64,000 nt of DNA from assembly GCA_947247005.1 (NCBI GenBank), contig OX365947.1, forward strand, positions 4,106,530 to 4,170,529, written 5' to 3'. Positions 48,611 to 61,683 of this stretch are shown piece after piece. This DNA is from Spisula solida. Lineage: Eukaryota; Mollusca; Bivalvia; Venerida; Mactridae. The translations under genes and the position numbers were made by a program. The notes beneath the pieces were generated by a model. The model did not search any database, had not been told where the DNA came from, and saw only the letters and a program-made list of their open reading frames with translations. Numbering within the stretch: position 1 is the stretch's first letter; every line of letters starts with the position of its first letter.

Positions 48611-49079
48611 TCATAACCAATGAAATTCATCTACTGTTCTATAAAATTTGAAGATCTTAGGTCCAGAAAAACCTGAGTGTCAAGGGCGAGGATCCTAGTA
48701 CCAAGGATCGGTAGGGTATTACTCAGAAACCGTGTGATCTTCATAACCGACATACAGACCGAGCGACGTGTGTAAAGCAGTATACACCCTCATCAAAGAT
48801 GGTGACATAATGTTCCCAGCTAAAATAATTACACACCTAAATATACAAACTAGAAACAAAATAAAGTGTACAAAGTGCTTCATATTACATGTAACGAAAA
48901 AATGAGACAAAACTTGAATTGTTCAAGCGTTTGTAACTTGTCCTTGAGATGACATTGGCCTTGAGCTTGAAGTGGTCAGCATTTTATATCCACTTAAGTG
49001 TAAGACATTGAGTAATGTAACAATGTTCATACTAATGTTCAATAATACTGACAGAAATAAAAATAATATTTGAATACAA

Positions 49080-50378
49080 GTATATTTGAAAGCAGCTAGC
49101 AATTAAATGATGCCATCTCGGTCAGCATGCATTTGCGTTAAATGGCAGTTTTACCAATTTTTAACATATATTTTTTAAACAAATAACTTATAATGAGAAA
49201 ATATGTGCTAACCACTACACTATCACTTTCATAACCAAAATTGAATTAAAACATACGCGAGAATAAGGAAAGTAGAGCGGAAATATCAATTTGTACTTTT
49301 TTAGCTAATATTTTCACATTGACCTTGATATGACACTGACCTTGACCTCAAATATGTCTAAGGTGTATGTCCATTTGATGAATTTAATCAAAATAATAAT
49401 ATCCATGCAAATATGAGACACAACATACGTAAACAAACTAATCACATAAGGTCATAAAATTCGTATGAATGCCATCTCGGAAAGCATAAAATGACTGGGT
49501 TTTTATCAAAAATGATACATTTTACATTAATCAAATGGCTTATCATTAGAGAATATTTACTTAACAACACAACTATCATTTTAACAACCTAAATTTAATT
49601 CAAAACGCATGTTATATTAAGAAAAATAGAGAGGAAATCTCATTTTTTACTTTTTTCAGCTATTTTGTTCACTTTGACCTTGAAATGACCTTGACCTTGA
49701 CCTCACATTTGTCTTAGGTGTATGTCCATTTGATGCATATAACCATATGAATAATATAAATGTAAATATAAGACACTACATACGTAAACAAAAAAATCAC
49801 ACCAGATCACAGAATGCCAGGGGTCTTCGTAAGATTGCCATTTCGGCCAACATGCAATCGCATAAAATGGCTGTTTTGACAATATGTTTATATTTTGAAT
49901 CTAACAAATGGGCTATAATGACAGAATATGTACTAACGAACATAACTATCATTTTTATAACCAAATTGAATTGAAAACACATGCTATACAAAGAAAAATA
50001 TAGTGCAAATATTCATTTTAGCTATTTCTCTGACTTTGACCTTACACTGACCTTGACCTTGACCTCAAACTGGTCCGTGTTGTATGTACTTTTGATGCAC
50101 ATTATCAAATGAACAATATCCATGCAAATATATGGCAATACATATATAAACAAAAACTCCACACTAGAAAATAGGTTACCGGGTAGTTTCGTAAATTTCT
50201 TGGATAGCAAGAGTTGTTGCCCCTGTTAAAAAAATCTGCACCACTTTCAGATCTGGCATCCACCTTTTTCTAAAGCCTGAATGTCTATATTATTCGAAAA
50301 TACCAACATACTTTTTCTACCAGATGGGGTAAATGAAAATCCATTTTAAGCCTCTTTTGAAATCTGGCTCCTGGACTA
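49080..50378. repeat. Right arm of the 5.66-kb element
   Basis: Reverse complement of the left arm, with TGACCTTGACCTCA tracts near 49341, 49700 and 50061 marking the same ~360-bp subrepeats. Similarity to the left arm is highest toward the outer end and fades inward, as expected if the arms are no longer homogenised near the centre. Confidence 0.8.
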
Positions 50379-50585
50379 TGTACTAATAATTTGCTACATA
50401 TATACACGCATTGCGCCGCGCGCGTGTGTTTGTGTATTTACGAGTTTGTTTCAGACTATATCTAAGGTAGCTCGTGCGGGTGGGGTTTGACAGCTCATAT
50501 AAGAAGTATTTCTTTCGAGAGAATTGGGTTGGCTCTAAAAAGGGCCGTTTGTGGAAAACGACGTGCGGTTTACATCCATGTAGAC

Positions 50586-50915
50586 TCAGTCAGTGTCCGA
50601 TGAATACTCCGAATCGGAGCCCGACACTATCTCTACAGACTCGTCGAATAACTCACGGCGCAGCTCGGCGACCTTGTCTGCCTTGGCGTAGGCATACTCG
50701 TAGTACATGTTCCTAGCACCCTCTATGACGGCCAGCTTCAAGCGCAAGTTGTAACGAAATGAGCGGTTGTTGCAACGCTTGGCCGCTTTGTAACGTTTCT
50801 GCACATCGCCGAGTCGCTGGTTGAGCATGACTATCTGATCGCAGGCCTTTCTAAAACGCCGCTCTGAATCGCTCAAAGTGAAACGCTTGTCAAGAGATTG
50901 AATTCGGGAAGGCAT
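50586..50915 (-). CDS. Tandem histone-like gene, copy 22 (Gly66)
   Basis: Gly66 from here to the right edge. TATA box 50970-50977, stem-loop 50531-50546. The fold-back element ends about 150 bp past its 3' end, so no gene element is broken. Confidence 0.8.
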   Translation of the reverse strand: MPSRIQSLDKRFTLSDSERRFRKACDQIVMLNQRLGDVQKRYKAAKRCNNRSFRYNLRLKLAVIEGARNMYYEYAYAKADKVAELRRELFDESVEIVSGSDSEYSSDTD

Positions 50916-51940
50916 CTTGAATAGTAAGCTATTGCAAGAGAAATGTGATTTCTGATTTGCGCTGCAGCCTTTTTATAGGAAACGCGAGTAGTTGTAAATT
51001 AATTCATTTTTGACACGTAGAGTGACTGAGATGACACGTTGATTAATTAACTCGTGTCGTTAACACTACAATGGCATCTGTTAATCGGTGATTAATCACC
51101 GTGACGTGTTTGATTAGATTAGTGTGTATTTGTCAAACATTCCACACATGACTGATCAGCAATATTGAACCTGTCAAGTTGGAAAATGGTCGCACAGTAC
51201 TATAATTATTTAAGAAAAAACTTTATTTAAAAAATTACAAAATATAAAAACAATTCAAATATACGTAAGCATTTAACATTGTATTACGAGAGACATTTGG
51301 CCCCTAAATAATTCAGTAATACACAAACTGACTTTATACGATTCAGTTAGGCAGCAGTTTAATAATACTATACTGCATCGCACAAGTTGTGTAATATATG
51401 ATCCGCCATTTTATATTGCACCAGTTATAAGAACATGAGAAGGTTGTAATTTTCTATAAATAATGTTTGAAATAATCTAAATTTGCACATCGGCATACAA
51501 ACGTTATATAAGACGTGTAAGTACGGAAAAAACGAACATTAAGCATGCATACTGGTGCGTTTTTGTTCTGAACTCATGTTTTATAGCATAACTGTAGTCG
51601 ACATAATTGATATAACGTACTGTCCATATTGTCGTAGGTGGCGTGTTCGCACACAAAATGCGCGTGTTTAAATGTGGAAGGTATAGAGAAATTGTGTGTG
51701 ACACCATGACAGTCGCAAAATTGCGACAATAACTGTACTAATAATTTGCTACATATATACACGCATTGCGCCGCGCGCGTGTGTTTGTGTATTTACGAGT
51801 TTGTTTCAGACTATATCTAAGGTAGCTCGTGCGGGTGGGGTTTGACAGCTCATATAAGAAGTATTTCTTTCGAGAGAATTGGGTTGGCTCTAAAAAGGGC
51901 CGTTTGTGGAAAACGACGTGCGGTTTACATCCATGTAGAC

Positions 51941-52270
51941 TCAGTCAGTGTCCGATGAATACTCCGAATCGGAGCCCGACACTATCTCTACAGACTCGTC
52001 GAATAACTCACGGCGCAGCTCGGCGACCTTGTCTGCCTTGGCGTAGGCATACTCGTAGTACATGTTCCTAGCACCCTCTATGACGGCCAGCTTCAAGCGC
52101 AAGTTGTAACGAAATGAGCGGTTGTTGCAACGCTTGGCCGCTTTGTAACGTTTCTGCACATCGCCGAGTCGCTGGTTGAGCATGACTATCTGATCGCAGG
52201 CCTTTCTAAAACGCCGCTCTGAATCGCTCAAAGTGAAACGCTTGTCAAGAGATTGAATTCGGGAAGGCAT
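51941..52270 (-). CDS. Tandem histone-like gene, copy 23 (Gly66)
   Basis: Gly66 form in a full type A unit. TATA box 52325-52332, stem-loop 51886-51901. Confidence 0.8.
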   Translation of the reverse strand: MPSRIQSLDKRFTLSDSERRFRKACDQIVMLNQRLGDVQKRYKAAKRCNNRSFRYNLRLKLAVIEGARNMYYEYAYAKADKVAELRRELFDESVEIVSGSDSEYSSDTD

Positions 52271-53295
52271 CTTGAATAGTAAGCTATTGCAAGAGAAATG
52301 TGATTTCTGATTTGCGCTGCAGCCTTTTTATAGGAAACGCGAGTAGTTGTAAATTAATTCATTTTTGACACGTAGAGTGACTGAGATGACACGTTGATTA
52401 ATTAACTCGTGTCGTTAACACTACAATGGCATCTGTTAATCGGTGATTAATCACCGTGACGTGTTTGATTAGATTAGTGTGTATTTGTCAAACATTCCAC
52501 ACATGACTGATCAGCAATATTGAACCTGTCAAGTTGGAAAATGGTCGCACAGTACTATAATTATTTAAGAAAAAACTTTATTTAAAAAATTACAAAATAT
52601 AAAAACAATTCAAATATACGTAAGCATTTAACATTGTATTACGAGAGACATTTGGCCCCTAAATAATTCAGTAATACACAAACTGACTTTATACGATTCA
52701 GTTAGGCAGCAGTTTAATAATACTATACTGCATCGCACAAGTTGTGTAATATATGATCCGCCATTTTATATTGCACCAGTTATAAGAACATGAGAAGGTT
52801 GTAATTTTCTATAAATAATGTTTGAAATAATCTAAATTTGCACATCGGCATACAAACGTTATATAAGACGTGTAAGTACGGAAAAAACGAACATTAAGCA
52901 TGCATACTGGTGCGTTTTTGTTCTGAACTCATGTTTTATAGCATAACTGTAGTCGACATAATTGATATAACGTACTGTCCATATTGTCGTAGGTGGCGTG
53001 TTCGCACACAAAATGCGCGTGTTTAAATGTGGAAGGTATAGAGAAATTGTGTGTGACACCATGACAGTCGCAAAATTGCGACAATAACTGTACTAATAAT
53101 TTGCTACATATATACACGCATTGCGCCGCGCGCGTGTGTTTGTGTATTTACGAGTTTGTTTCAGACTATATCTAAGGTAGCTCGTGCGGGTGGGGTTTGA
53201 CAGCTCATATAAGAAGTATTTCTTTCGAGAGAATTGGGTTGGCTCTAAAAAGGGCCGTTTGTGGAAAACGACGTGCGGTTTACATCCATGTAGAC

Positions 53296-53625
53296 TCAGT
53301 CAGTGTCCGATGAATACTCCGAATCGGAGCCCGACACTATCTCTACAGACTCGTCGAATAACTCACGGCGCAGCTCGGCGACCTTGTCTGCCTTGGCGTA
53401 GGCATACTCGTAGTACATGTTCCTAGCACCCTCTATGACGGCCAGCTTCAAGCGCAAGTTGTAACGAAATGAGCGGTTGTTGCAACGCTTGGCCGCTTTG
53501 TAACGTTTCTGCACATCGCCGAGTCGCTGGTTGAGCATGACTATCTGATCGCAGGCCTTTCTAAAACGCCGCTCTGAATCGCTCAAAGTGAAACGCTTGT
53601 CAAGAGATTGAATTCGGGAAGGCAT
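53296..53625 (-). CDS. Tandem histone-like gene, copy 24 (Gly66, hybrid unit)
   Basis: Gly66. Type A spacer lies on its 3' side and type B spacer on its 5' side, with the switch 39 bp upstream of the TATA box. TATA box 53680-53687, stem-loop 53241-53256. Confidence 0.8.
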   Translation of the reverse strand: MPSRIQSLDKRFTLSDSERRFRKACDQIVMLNQRLGDVQKRYKAAKRCNNRSFRYNLRLKLAVIEGARNMYYEYAYAKADKVAELRRELFDESVEIVSGSDSEYSSDTD

Positions 53626-54638
53626 CTTGAATAGTAAGCTATTGCAAGAGAAATGTGATTTCTGATTTGCGCTGCAGCCTTTTTATAGGAAACGCGAGTA
53701 GTTGTAAATTAATTCATTTTTGACACGCTGAGTGACTGAGATGACACGTTGATTAATTAACTCGTGTCGTTAACACTACAATGGCATCTGTTAATCGGTG
53801 ATTAATCACCGTGACGTGTTTGATTAGATTAGTGTGTATTTGTCAAACTTTCCACACATGACTGATCAGCAATATTGAACCTGTCAAGTTGGAAAATGGT
53901 CGCACAGTACTATATTTAAGAAAAAACTTTATTTAAAAAATTACAAAATTTAAAAACATTTCAAATATACAAAAGCATTTAACATTGTATTATAAGAGAC
54001 ATTTGGCCCCTAAATAATTCAGTAATACACAAACTGACTTTACACGATTCAGTTAGGCAGCAGTTTAATAATACTATACTGCATCGCGCAAGTTGTGTAA
54101 TATGATCGGCCGTTTTATATTGAACCAGTTATAAGAACATGAGAAGGTTGTAAATTTCTATAAATAATGTTTGAAATAATCTAAATTTGCACATCGGCAT
54201 AAAAACGTTATATAAGAGAGAAAAAACGAACATTAAGCATGCATACTGGTGCGTTTTTGTTCTGAACTCATGTTTTATAGCATAACTGTAGTCGACATAA
54301 TTGATATAACGTACTGCCCATATTGTCGTAGGTGGTGTACGTGTTCGCACACAAAATGCGCGTGTTTAAATGTGGAATGTATAGAGAAATTGTGTGTGAC
54401 ACCATGACAGTCGCAAAATTGCGACAATAACTGTACTAATAATTTGCTACACATATGCACGCATTGCGCCGCGCGCGTGTGTTTGTGTATTTACGAGTTT
54501 GTTTCAGACTATATCTAAGGTAGCTCGTGCGGGTGGGGTTTGACAGCTCATATAAGAAGTATTTCTTTCGAGAGAATTGGGTTGGCTCTAAAAAGGGCCG
54601 TTTGTGGAAAACGACGTGCGGTTTACATCCATGTAGAC

Positions 54639-54968
54639 TCAGTCAGTGTCCGATGAATACTCCGAATCGGAGCCCGACACTATCTCTACAGACTCGTCGA
54701 ATAACTCACGGCGCAGCTCGGCGACCTTGTCTGCCTTGGCGTAGGCATACTCGTAGTACATGTTCCTAGCACCCTCTATGACGGCCAGCTTCAAGCGCAA
54801 GTTGTAACGAAATGAGCGGTTGTTGCAACGCTTGGCCGCTTTGTAACGTTTCTGCACATCGCCGAGTCGCTGGTTGAGCATGACTATCTGATCGCAGGCC
54901 TTTCTAAAACGCCGCTCTGAATCGCTCAAAGTGAAACGCTTGTCAAGAGATTGAATTCGGGAAGGCAT
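54639..54968 (-). CDS. Tandem histone-like gene, copy 25 (Gly66, type B)
   Basis: First gene in a full type B unit. TATA box 55023-55030, stem-loop 54584-54599. The first TGACACG site reads TGACACGC here, losing the final T of TGACACGT. Confidence 0.8.
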   Translation of the reverse strand: MPSRIQSLDKRFTLSDSERRFRKACDQIVMLNQRLGDVQKRYKAAKRCNNRSFRYNLRLKLAVIEGARNMYYEYAYAKADKVAELRRELFDESVEIVSGSDSEYSSDTD

Positions 54969-55981
54969 CTTGAATAGTAAGCTATTGCAAGAGAAATGTG
55001 ATTTCTGATTTGCGCTGCAGCCTTTTTATAGGAAACGCGAGTAGTTGTAAATTAATTCATTTTTGACACGCTGAGTGACTGAGATGACACGTTGATTAAT
55101 TAACTCGTGTCGTTAACACTACAATGGCATCTGTTAATCGGTGATTAATCACCGTGACGTGTTTGATTAGATTAGTGTGTATTTGTCAAACTTTCCACAC
55201 ATGACTGATCAGCAATATTGAACCTGTCAAGTTGGAAAATGGTCGCACAGTACTATATTTAAGAAAAAACTTTATTTAAAAAATTACAAAATTTAAAAAC
55301 ATTTCAAATATACAAAAGCATTTAACATTGTATTATAAGAGACATTTGGCCCCTAAATAATTCAGTAATACACAAACTGACTTTACACGATTCAGTTAGG
55401 CAGCAGTTTAATAATACTATACTGCATCGCGCAAGTTGTGTAATATGATCGGCCGTTTTATATTGAACCAGTTATAAGAACATGAGAAGGTTGTAAATTT
55501 CTATAAATAATGTTTGAAATAATCTAAATTTGCACATCGGCATAAAAACGTTATATAAGAGAGAAAAAACGAACATTAAGCATGCATACTGGTGCGTTTT
55601 TGTTCTGAACTCATGTTTTATAGCATAACTGTAGTCGACATAATTGATATAACGTACTGCCCATATTGTCGTAGGTGGTGTACGTGTTCGCACACAAAAT
55701 GCGCGTGTTTAAATGTGGAATGTATAGAGAAATTGTGTGTGACACCATGACAGTCGCAAAATTGCGACAATAACTGTACTAATAATTTGCTACACATATG
55801 CACGCATTGCGCCGCGCGCGTGTGTTTGTGTATTTACGAGTTTGTTTCAGACTATATCTAAGGTAGCTCGTGCGGGTGGGGTTTGACAGCTCATATAAGA
55901 AGTATTTCTTTCGAGAGAATTGGGTTGGCTCTAAAAAGGGCCGTTTGTGGAAAACGACGTGCGGTTTACATCCATGTAGAC

Positions 55982-56311
55982 TCAGTCAGTGTCCGATGAA
56001 TACTCCGAATCGGAGCCCGACACTATCTCTACAGACTCGTCGAATAACTCACGGCGCAGCTCGGCGACCTTGTCTGCCTTGGCGTAGGCATACTCGTAGT
56101 ACATGTTCCTAGCACCCTCTATGACGGCCAGCTTCAAGCGCAAGTTGTAACGAAATGAGCGGTTGTTGCAACGCTTGGCCGCTTTGTAACGTTTCTGCAC
56201 ATCGCCGAGTCGCTGGTTGAGCATGACTATCTGATCGCAGGCCTTTCTAAAACGCCGCTCTGAATCGCTCAAAGTGAAACGCTTGTCAAGAGATTGAATT
56301 CGGGAAGGCAT
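55982..56311 (-). CDS. Tandem histone-like gene, copy 26 (Gly66, type B)
   Basis: Same as copy 25. TATA box 56366-56373, stem-loop 55927-55942. Confidence 0.8.
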   Translation of the reverse strand: MPSRIQSLDKRFTLSDSERRFRKACDQIVMLNQRLGDVQKRYKAAKRCNNRSFRYNLRLKLAVIEGARNMYYEYAYAKADKVAELRRELFDESVEIVSGSDSEYSSDTD

Positions 56312-57324
56312 CTTGAATAGTAAGCTATTGCAAGAGAAATGTGATTTCTGATTTGCGCTGCAGCCTTTTTATAGGAAACGCGAGTAGTTGTAAATTAATT
56401 CATTTTTGACACGCTGAGTGACTGAGATGACACGTTGATTAATTAACTCGTGTCGTTAACACTACAATGGCATCTGTTAATCGGTGATTAATCACCGTGA
56501 CGTGTTTGATTAGATTAGTGTGTATTTGTCAAACTTTCCACACATGACTGATCAGCAATATTGAACCTGTCAAGTTGGAAAATGGTCGCACAGTACTATA
56601 TTTAAGAAAAAACTTTATTTAAAAAATTACAAAATTTAAAAACATTTCAAATATACAAAAGCATTTAACATTGTATTATAAGAGACATTTGGCCCCTAAA
56701 TAATTCAGTAATACACAAACTGACTTTACACGATTCAGTTAGGCAGCAGTTTAATAATACTATACTGCATCGCGCAAGTTGTGTAATATGATCGGCCGTT
56801 TTATATTGAACCAGTTATAAGAACATGAGAAGGTTGTAAATTTCTATAAATAATGTTTGAAATAATCTAAATTTGCACATCGGCATAAAAACGTTATATA
56901 AGAGAGAAAAAACGAACATTAAGCATGCATACTGGTGCGTTTTTGTTCTGAACTCATGTTTTATAGCATAACTGTAGTCGACATAATTGATATAACGTAC
57001 TGCCCATATTGTCGTAGGTGGTGTACGTGTTCGCACACAAAATGCGCGTGTTTAAATGTGGAATGTATAGAGAAATTGTGTGTGACACCATGACAGTCGC
57101 AAAATTGCGACAATAACTGTACTAATAATTTGCTACACATATGCACGCATTGCGCCGCGCGCGTGTGTTTGTGTATTTACGAGTTTGTTTCAGACTATAT
57201 CTAAGGTAGCTCGTGCGGGTGGGGTTTGACAGCTCATATAAGAAGTATTTCTTTCGAGAGAATTGGGTTGGCTCTAAAAAGGGCCGTTTGTGGAAAACGA
57301 CGTGCGGTTTACATCCATGTAGAC

Positions 57325-57654
57325 TCAGTCAGTGTCCGATGAATACTCCGAATCGGAGCCCGACACTATCTCTACAGACTCGTCGAATAACTCACGGCGC
57401 AGCTCGGCGACCTTGTCTGCCTTGGCGTAGGCATACTCGTAGTACATGTTCCTAGCACCCTCTATGACGGCCAGCTTCAAGCGCAAGTTGTAACGAAATG
57501 AGCGGTTGTTGCAACGCTTGGCCGCTTTGTAACGTTTCTGCACATCGCCGAGTCGCTGGTTGAGCATGACTATCTGATCGCAGGCCTTTCTAAAACGCCG
57601 CTCTGAATCGCTCAAAGTGAAACGCTTGTCAAGAGATTGAATTCGGGAAGGCAT
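57325..57654 (-). CDS. Tandem histone-like gene, copy 27 (Gly66, type B)
   Basis: Same as copy 25. TATA box 57709-57716, stem-loop 57270-57285. Confidence 0.8.
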   Translation of the reverse strand: MPSRIQSLDKRFTLSDSERRFRKACDQIVMLNQRLGDVQKRYKAAKRCNNRSFRYNLRLKLAVIEGARNMYYEYAYAKADKVAELRRELFDESVEIVSGSDSEYSSDTD

Positions 57655-58667
57655 CTTGAATAGTAAGCTATTGCAAGAGAAATGTGATTTCTGATTTGCG
57701 CTGCAGCCTTTTTATAGGAAACGCGAGTAGTTGTAAATTAATTCATTTTTGACACGCTGAGTGACTGAGATGACACGTTGATTAATTAACTCGTGTCGTT
57801 AACACTACAATGGCATCTGTTAATCGGTGATTAATCACCGTGACGTGTTTGATTAGATTAGTGTGTATTTGTCAAACTTTCCACACATGACTGATCAGCA
57901 ATATTGAACCTGTCAAGTTGGAAAATGGTCGCACAGTACTATATTTAAGAAAAAACTTTATTTAAAAAATTACAAAATTTAAAAACATTTCAAATATACA
58001 AAAGCATTTAACATTGTATTATAAGAGACATTTGGCCCCTAAATAATTCAGTAATACACAAACTGACTTTACACGATTCAGTTAGGCAGCAGTTTAATAA
58101 TACTATACTGCATCGCGCAAGTTGTGTAATATGATCGGCCGTTTTATATTGAACCAGTTATAAGAACATGAGAAGGTTGTAAATTTCTATAAATAATGTT
58201 TGAAATAATCTAAATTTGCACATCGGCATAAAAACGTTATATAAGAGAGAAAAAACGAACATTAAGCATGCATACTGGTGCGTTTTTGTTCTGAACTCAT
58301 GTTTTATAGCATAACTGTAGTCGACATAATTGATATAACGTACTGCCCATATTGTCGTAGGTGGTGTACGTGTTCGCACACAAAATGCGCGTGTTTAAAT
58401 GTGGAATGTATAGAGAAATTGTGTGTGACACTATGACAGTCGCAAAATTGCGACAATAACTGTACTAATAATTTGCTACACATATGCACGCATTGCGCCG
58501 CGCGCGTGTGTTTGTGTATTTACGAGTTTGTTTCAGACTATATCTAAGGTAGCTCGTGCGGGTGGGGTTTGACAGCTCATATAAGAAGTATTTCTTTCGA
58601 GAGAATTGGGTTGGCTCTAAAAAGGGCCGTTTGTGGAAAACGACGTGCGGTTTACATCCATGTAGAC

Positions 58668-58997
58668 TCAGTCAGTGTCCGATGAATACTCCGAATCGGA
58701 GCCCGACACTATCTCTACAGACTCGTCGAATAACTCACGGCGCAGCTCGGCGACCTTGTCTGCCTTGGCGTAGGCATACTCGTAGTACATGTTCCTAGCA
58801 CCCTCTATGACGGCCAGCTTCAAGCGCAAGTTGTAACGAAATGAGCGGTTGTTGCAACGCTTGGCCGCTTTGTAACGTTTCTGCACATCGCCGAGTCGCT
58901 GGTTGAGCATGACTATCTGATCGCAGGCCTTTCTAAAACGCCGCTCTGAATCGCTCAAAGTGAAACGCTTGTCAAGAGATTGAATTCGGGAAGGCAT
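58668..58997 (-). CDS. Tandem histone-like gene, copy 28 (Gly66, type B)
   Basis: Same protein. The left spacer has a private C to T at 58432 and the right spacer shows the ACTTGATTTA variant (T to G) also seen beside copies 29-31. TATA box 59052-59059, stem-loop 58613-58628. Confidence 0.8.
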   Translation of the reverse strand: MPSRIQSLDKRFTLSDSERRFRKACDQIVMLNQRLGDVQKRYKAAKRCNNRSFRYNLRLKLAVIEGARNMYYEYAYAKADKVAELRRELFDESVEIVSGSDSEYSSDTD

Positions 58998-60010
58998 CTT
59001 GAATAGTAAGCTATTGCAAGAGAAATGTGATTTCTGATTTGCGCTGCAGCCTTTTTATAGGAAACGCGAGTAGTTGTAAATTAATTCATTTTTGACACGC
59101 TGAGTGACTGAGATGACACGTTGATTAATTAACTCGTGTCGTTAACACTACAATGGCATCTGTTAATCGGTGATTAATCACCGTGACGTGTTTGATTAGA
59201 TTAGTGTGTATTTGTCAAACTTTCCACACATGACTGATCAGCAATATTGAACCTGTCAAGTTGGAAAATGGTCGCACAGTACTATATTTAAGAAAAAACT
59301 TGATTTAAAAAATTACAAAATTTAAAAACATTTCAAATATACAAAAGCATTTAACATTGTATTATAAGAGACATTTGGCCCCTAAATAATTCAGTAATAC
59401 ACAAACTGACTTTACACGATTCAGTTAGGCAGCAGTTTAATAATACTATACTGCATCGCGCAAGTTGTGTAATATGATCGGCCGTTTTATATTGAACCAG
59501 TTATAAGAACATGAGAAGGTTGTAAATTTCTATAAATAATGTTTGAAATAATCTAAATTTGCACATCGGCATAAAAACGTTATATAAGAGAGAAAAAACG
59601 AACATTAAGCATGCATACTGGTGCGTTTTTGTTCTGAACTCATGTTTTATAGCATAACTGTAGTCGACATAATTGATATAACGTACTGCCCATATTGTCG
59701 TAGGTGGTGTACGTGTTCGCACACAAAATGCGCGTGTTTAAATGTGGAATGTATAGAGAAATTGTGTGTGACACCATGACAGTCGCAAAATTGCGACAAT
59801 AACTGTACTAATAATTTGCTACACATATGCACGCATTGCGCCGCGCGCGTGTGTTTGTGTATTTACGAGTTTGTTTCAGACTATATCTAAGGTAGCTCGT
59901 GCGGGTGGGGTTTGACAGCTCATATAAGAAGTATTTCTTTCGAGAGAATTGGGTTGGCTCTAAAAAGGGCCGTTTGTGGAAAACGACGTGCGGTTTACAT
60001 CCATGTAGAC

Positions 60011-60340
60011 TCAGTCAGTGTCCGATGAATACTCCGAATCGGAGCCCGACACTATCTCTACAGACTCGTCGAATAACTCACGGCGCAGCTCGGCGACCTT
60101 GTCTGCCTTGGCGTAGGCATACTCGTAGTACATGTTCCTAGCACCCTCTATGACGGCCAGCTTCAAGCGCAAGTTGTAACGAAATGAGCGGTTGTTGCAA
60201 CGCTTGGCCGCTTTGTAACGTTTCTGCACATCGCCGAGTCGCTGGTTGAGCATGACTATCTGATCGCAGGCCTTTCTAAAACGCCGCTCTGAATCGCTCA
60301 AAGTGAAACGCTTGTCAAGAGATTGAATTCGGGAAGGCAT
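60011..60340 (-). CDS. Tandem histone-like gene, copy 29 (Gly66, type B)
   Basis: Same protein, ACTTGATTTA spacer variant upstream. TATA box 60395-60402, stem-loop 59956-59971. Confidence 0.8.
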   Translation of the reverse strand: MPSRIQSLDKRFTLSDSERRFRKACDQIVMLNQRLGDVQKRYKAAKRCNNRSFRYNLRLKLAVIEGARNMYYEYAYAKADKVAELRRELFDESVEIVSGSDSEYSSDTD

Positions 60341-61353
60341 CTTGAATAGTAAGCTATTGCAAGAGAAATGTGATTTCTGATTTGCGCTGCAGCCTTTTTA
60401 TAGGAAACGCGAGTAGTTGTAAATTAATTCATTTTTGACACGCTGAGTGACTGAGATGACACGTTGATTAATTAACTCGTGTCGTTAACACTACAATGGC
60501 ATCTGTTAATCGGTGATTAATCACCGTGACGTGTTTGATTAGATTAGTGTGTATTTGTCAAACTTTCCACACATGACTGATCAGCAATATTGAACCTGTC
60601 AAGTTGGAAAATGGTCGCACAGTACTATATTTAAGAAAAAACTTGATTTAAAAAATTACAAAATTTAAAAACATTTCAAATATACAAAAGCATTTAACAT
60701 TGTATTATAAGAGACATTTGGCCCCTAAATAATTCAGTAATACACAAACTGACTTTACACGATTCAGTTAGGCAGCAGTTTAATAATACTATACTGCATC
60801 GCGCAAGTTGTGTAATATGATCGGCCGTTTTATATTGAACCAGTTATAAGAACATGAGAAGGTTGTAAATTTCTATAAATAATGTTTGAAATAATCTAAA
60901 TTTGCACATCGGCATAAAAACGTTATATAAGAGAGAAAAAACGAACATTAAGCATGCATACTGGTGCGTTTTTGTTCTGAACTCATGTTTTATAGCATAA
61001 CTGTAGTCGACATAATTGATATAACGTACTGCCCATATTGTCGTAGGTGGTGTACGTGTTCGCACACAAAATGCGCGTGTTTAAATGTGGAATGTATAGA
61101 GAAATTGTGTGTGACACCATGACAGTCGCAAAATTGCGACAATAACTGTACTAATAATTTGCTACACATATGCACGCATTGCGCCGCGCGCGTGTGTTTG
61201 TGTATTTACGAGTTTGTTTCAGACTATATCTAAGGTAGCTCGTGCGGGTGGGGTTTGACAGCTCATATAAGAAGTATTTCTTTCGAGAGAATTGGGTTGG
61301 CTCTAAAAAGGGCCGTTTGTGGAAAACGACGTGCGGTTTACATCCATGTAGAC

Positions 61354-61683
61354 TCAGTCAGTGTCCGATGAATACTCCGAATCGGAGCCCGACACTATCT
61401 CTACAGACTCGTCGAATAACTCACGGCGCAGCTCGGCGACCTTGTCTGCCTTGGCGTAGGCATACTCGTAGTACATGTTCCTAGCACCCTCTATGACGGC
61501 CAGCTTCAAGCGCAAGTTGTAACGAAATGAGCGGTTGTTGCAACGCTTGGCCGCTTTGTAACGTTTCTGCACATCGCCGAGTCGCTGGTTGAGCATGACT
61601 ATCTGATCGCAGGCCTTTCTAAAACGCCGCTCTGAATCGCTCAAAGTGAAACGCTTGTCAAGAGATTGAATTCGGGAAGGCAT
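61354..61683 (-). CDS. Tandem histone-like gene, copy 30 (Gly66, type B)
   Basis: Same protein, ACTTGATTTA spacer variant upstream. TATA box 61738-61745, stem-loop 61299-61314. Confidence 0.8.
   Translation of the reverse strand: MPSRIQSLDKRFTLSDSERRFRKACDQIVMLNQRLGDVQKRYKAAKRCNNRSFRYNLRLKLAVIEGARNMYYEYAYAKADKVAELRRELFDESVEIVSGSDSEYSSDTD

Larger units (their letters stand above)
44717..50378. mobile_element. 5.66-kb fold-back element
   Basis: Ends in TAGTCTAGGAGC and its inverted partner GCTCCTGGACTA (one mismatch), flanked by a TGT duplication (44714-44716 and 50379-50381) that occurs once in an intact unit. Arms of about 1.2-1.3 kb are inverted copies; the outer ~1 kb is close to identical except a 20-30-bp patch just inside the tips. 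The centre is a degenerate minisatellite. No transposase is encoded, so it is non-autonomous. Three-base duplications are known for several DNA-transposon superfamilies; I cannot choose among them. Confidence 0.88.
50379..53726 (-). repeat. Tandem gene array resumed, type A units 22-24
   Basis: The array resumes within unit 22 at the TGT duplication. Units 23 and 24 begin at 51634 and 52989. Unit 24 is a hybrid: type A up to GACACG at 53726 and type B from the next base on. Confidence 0.95.
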
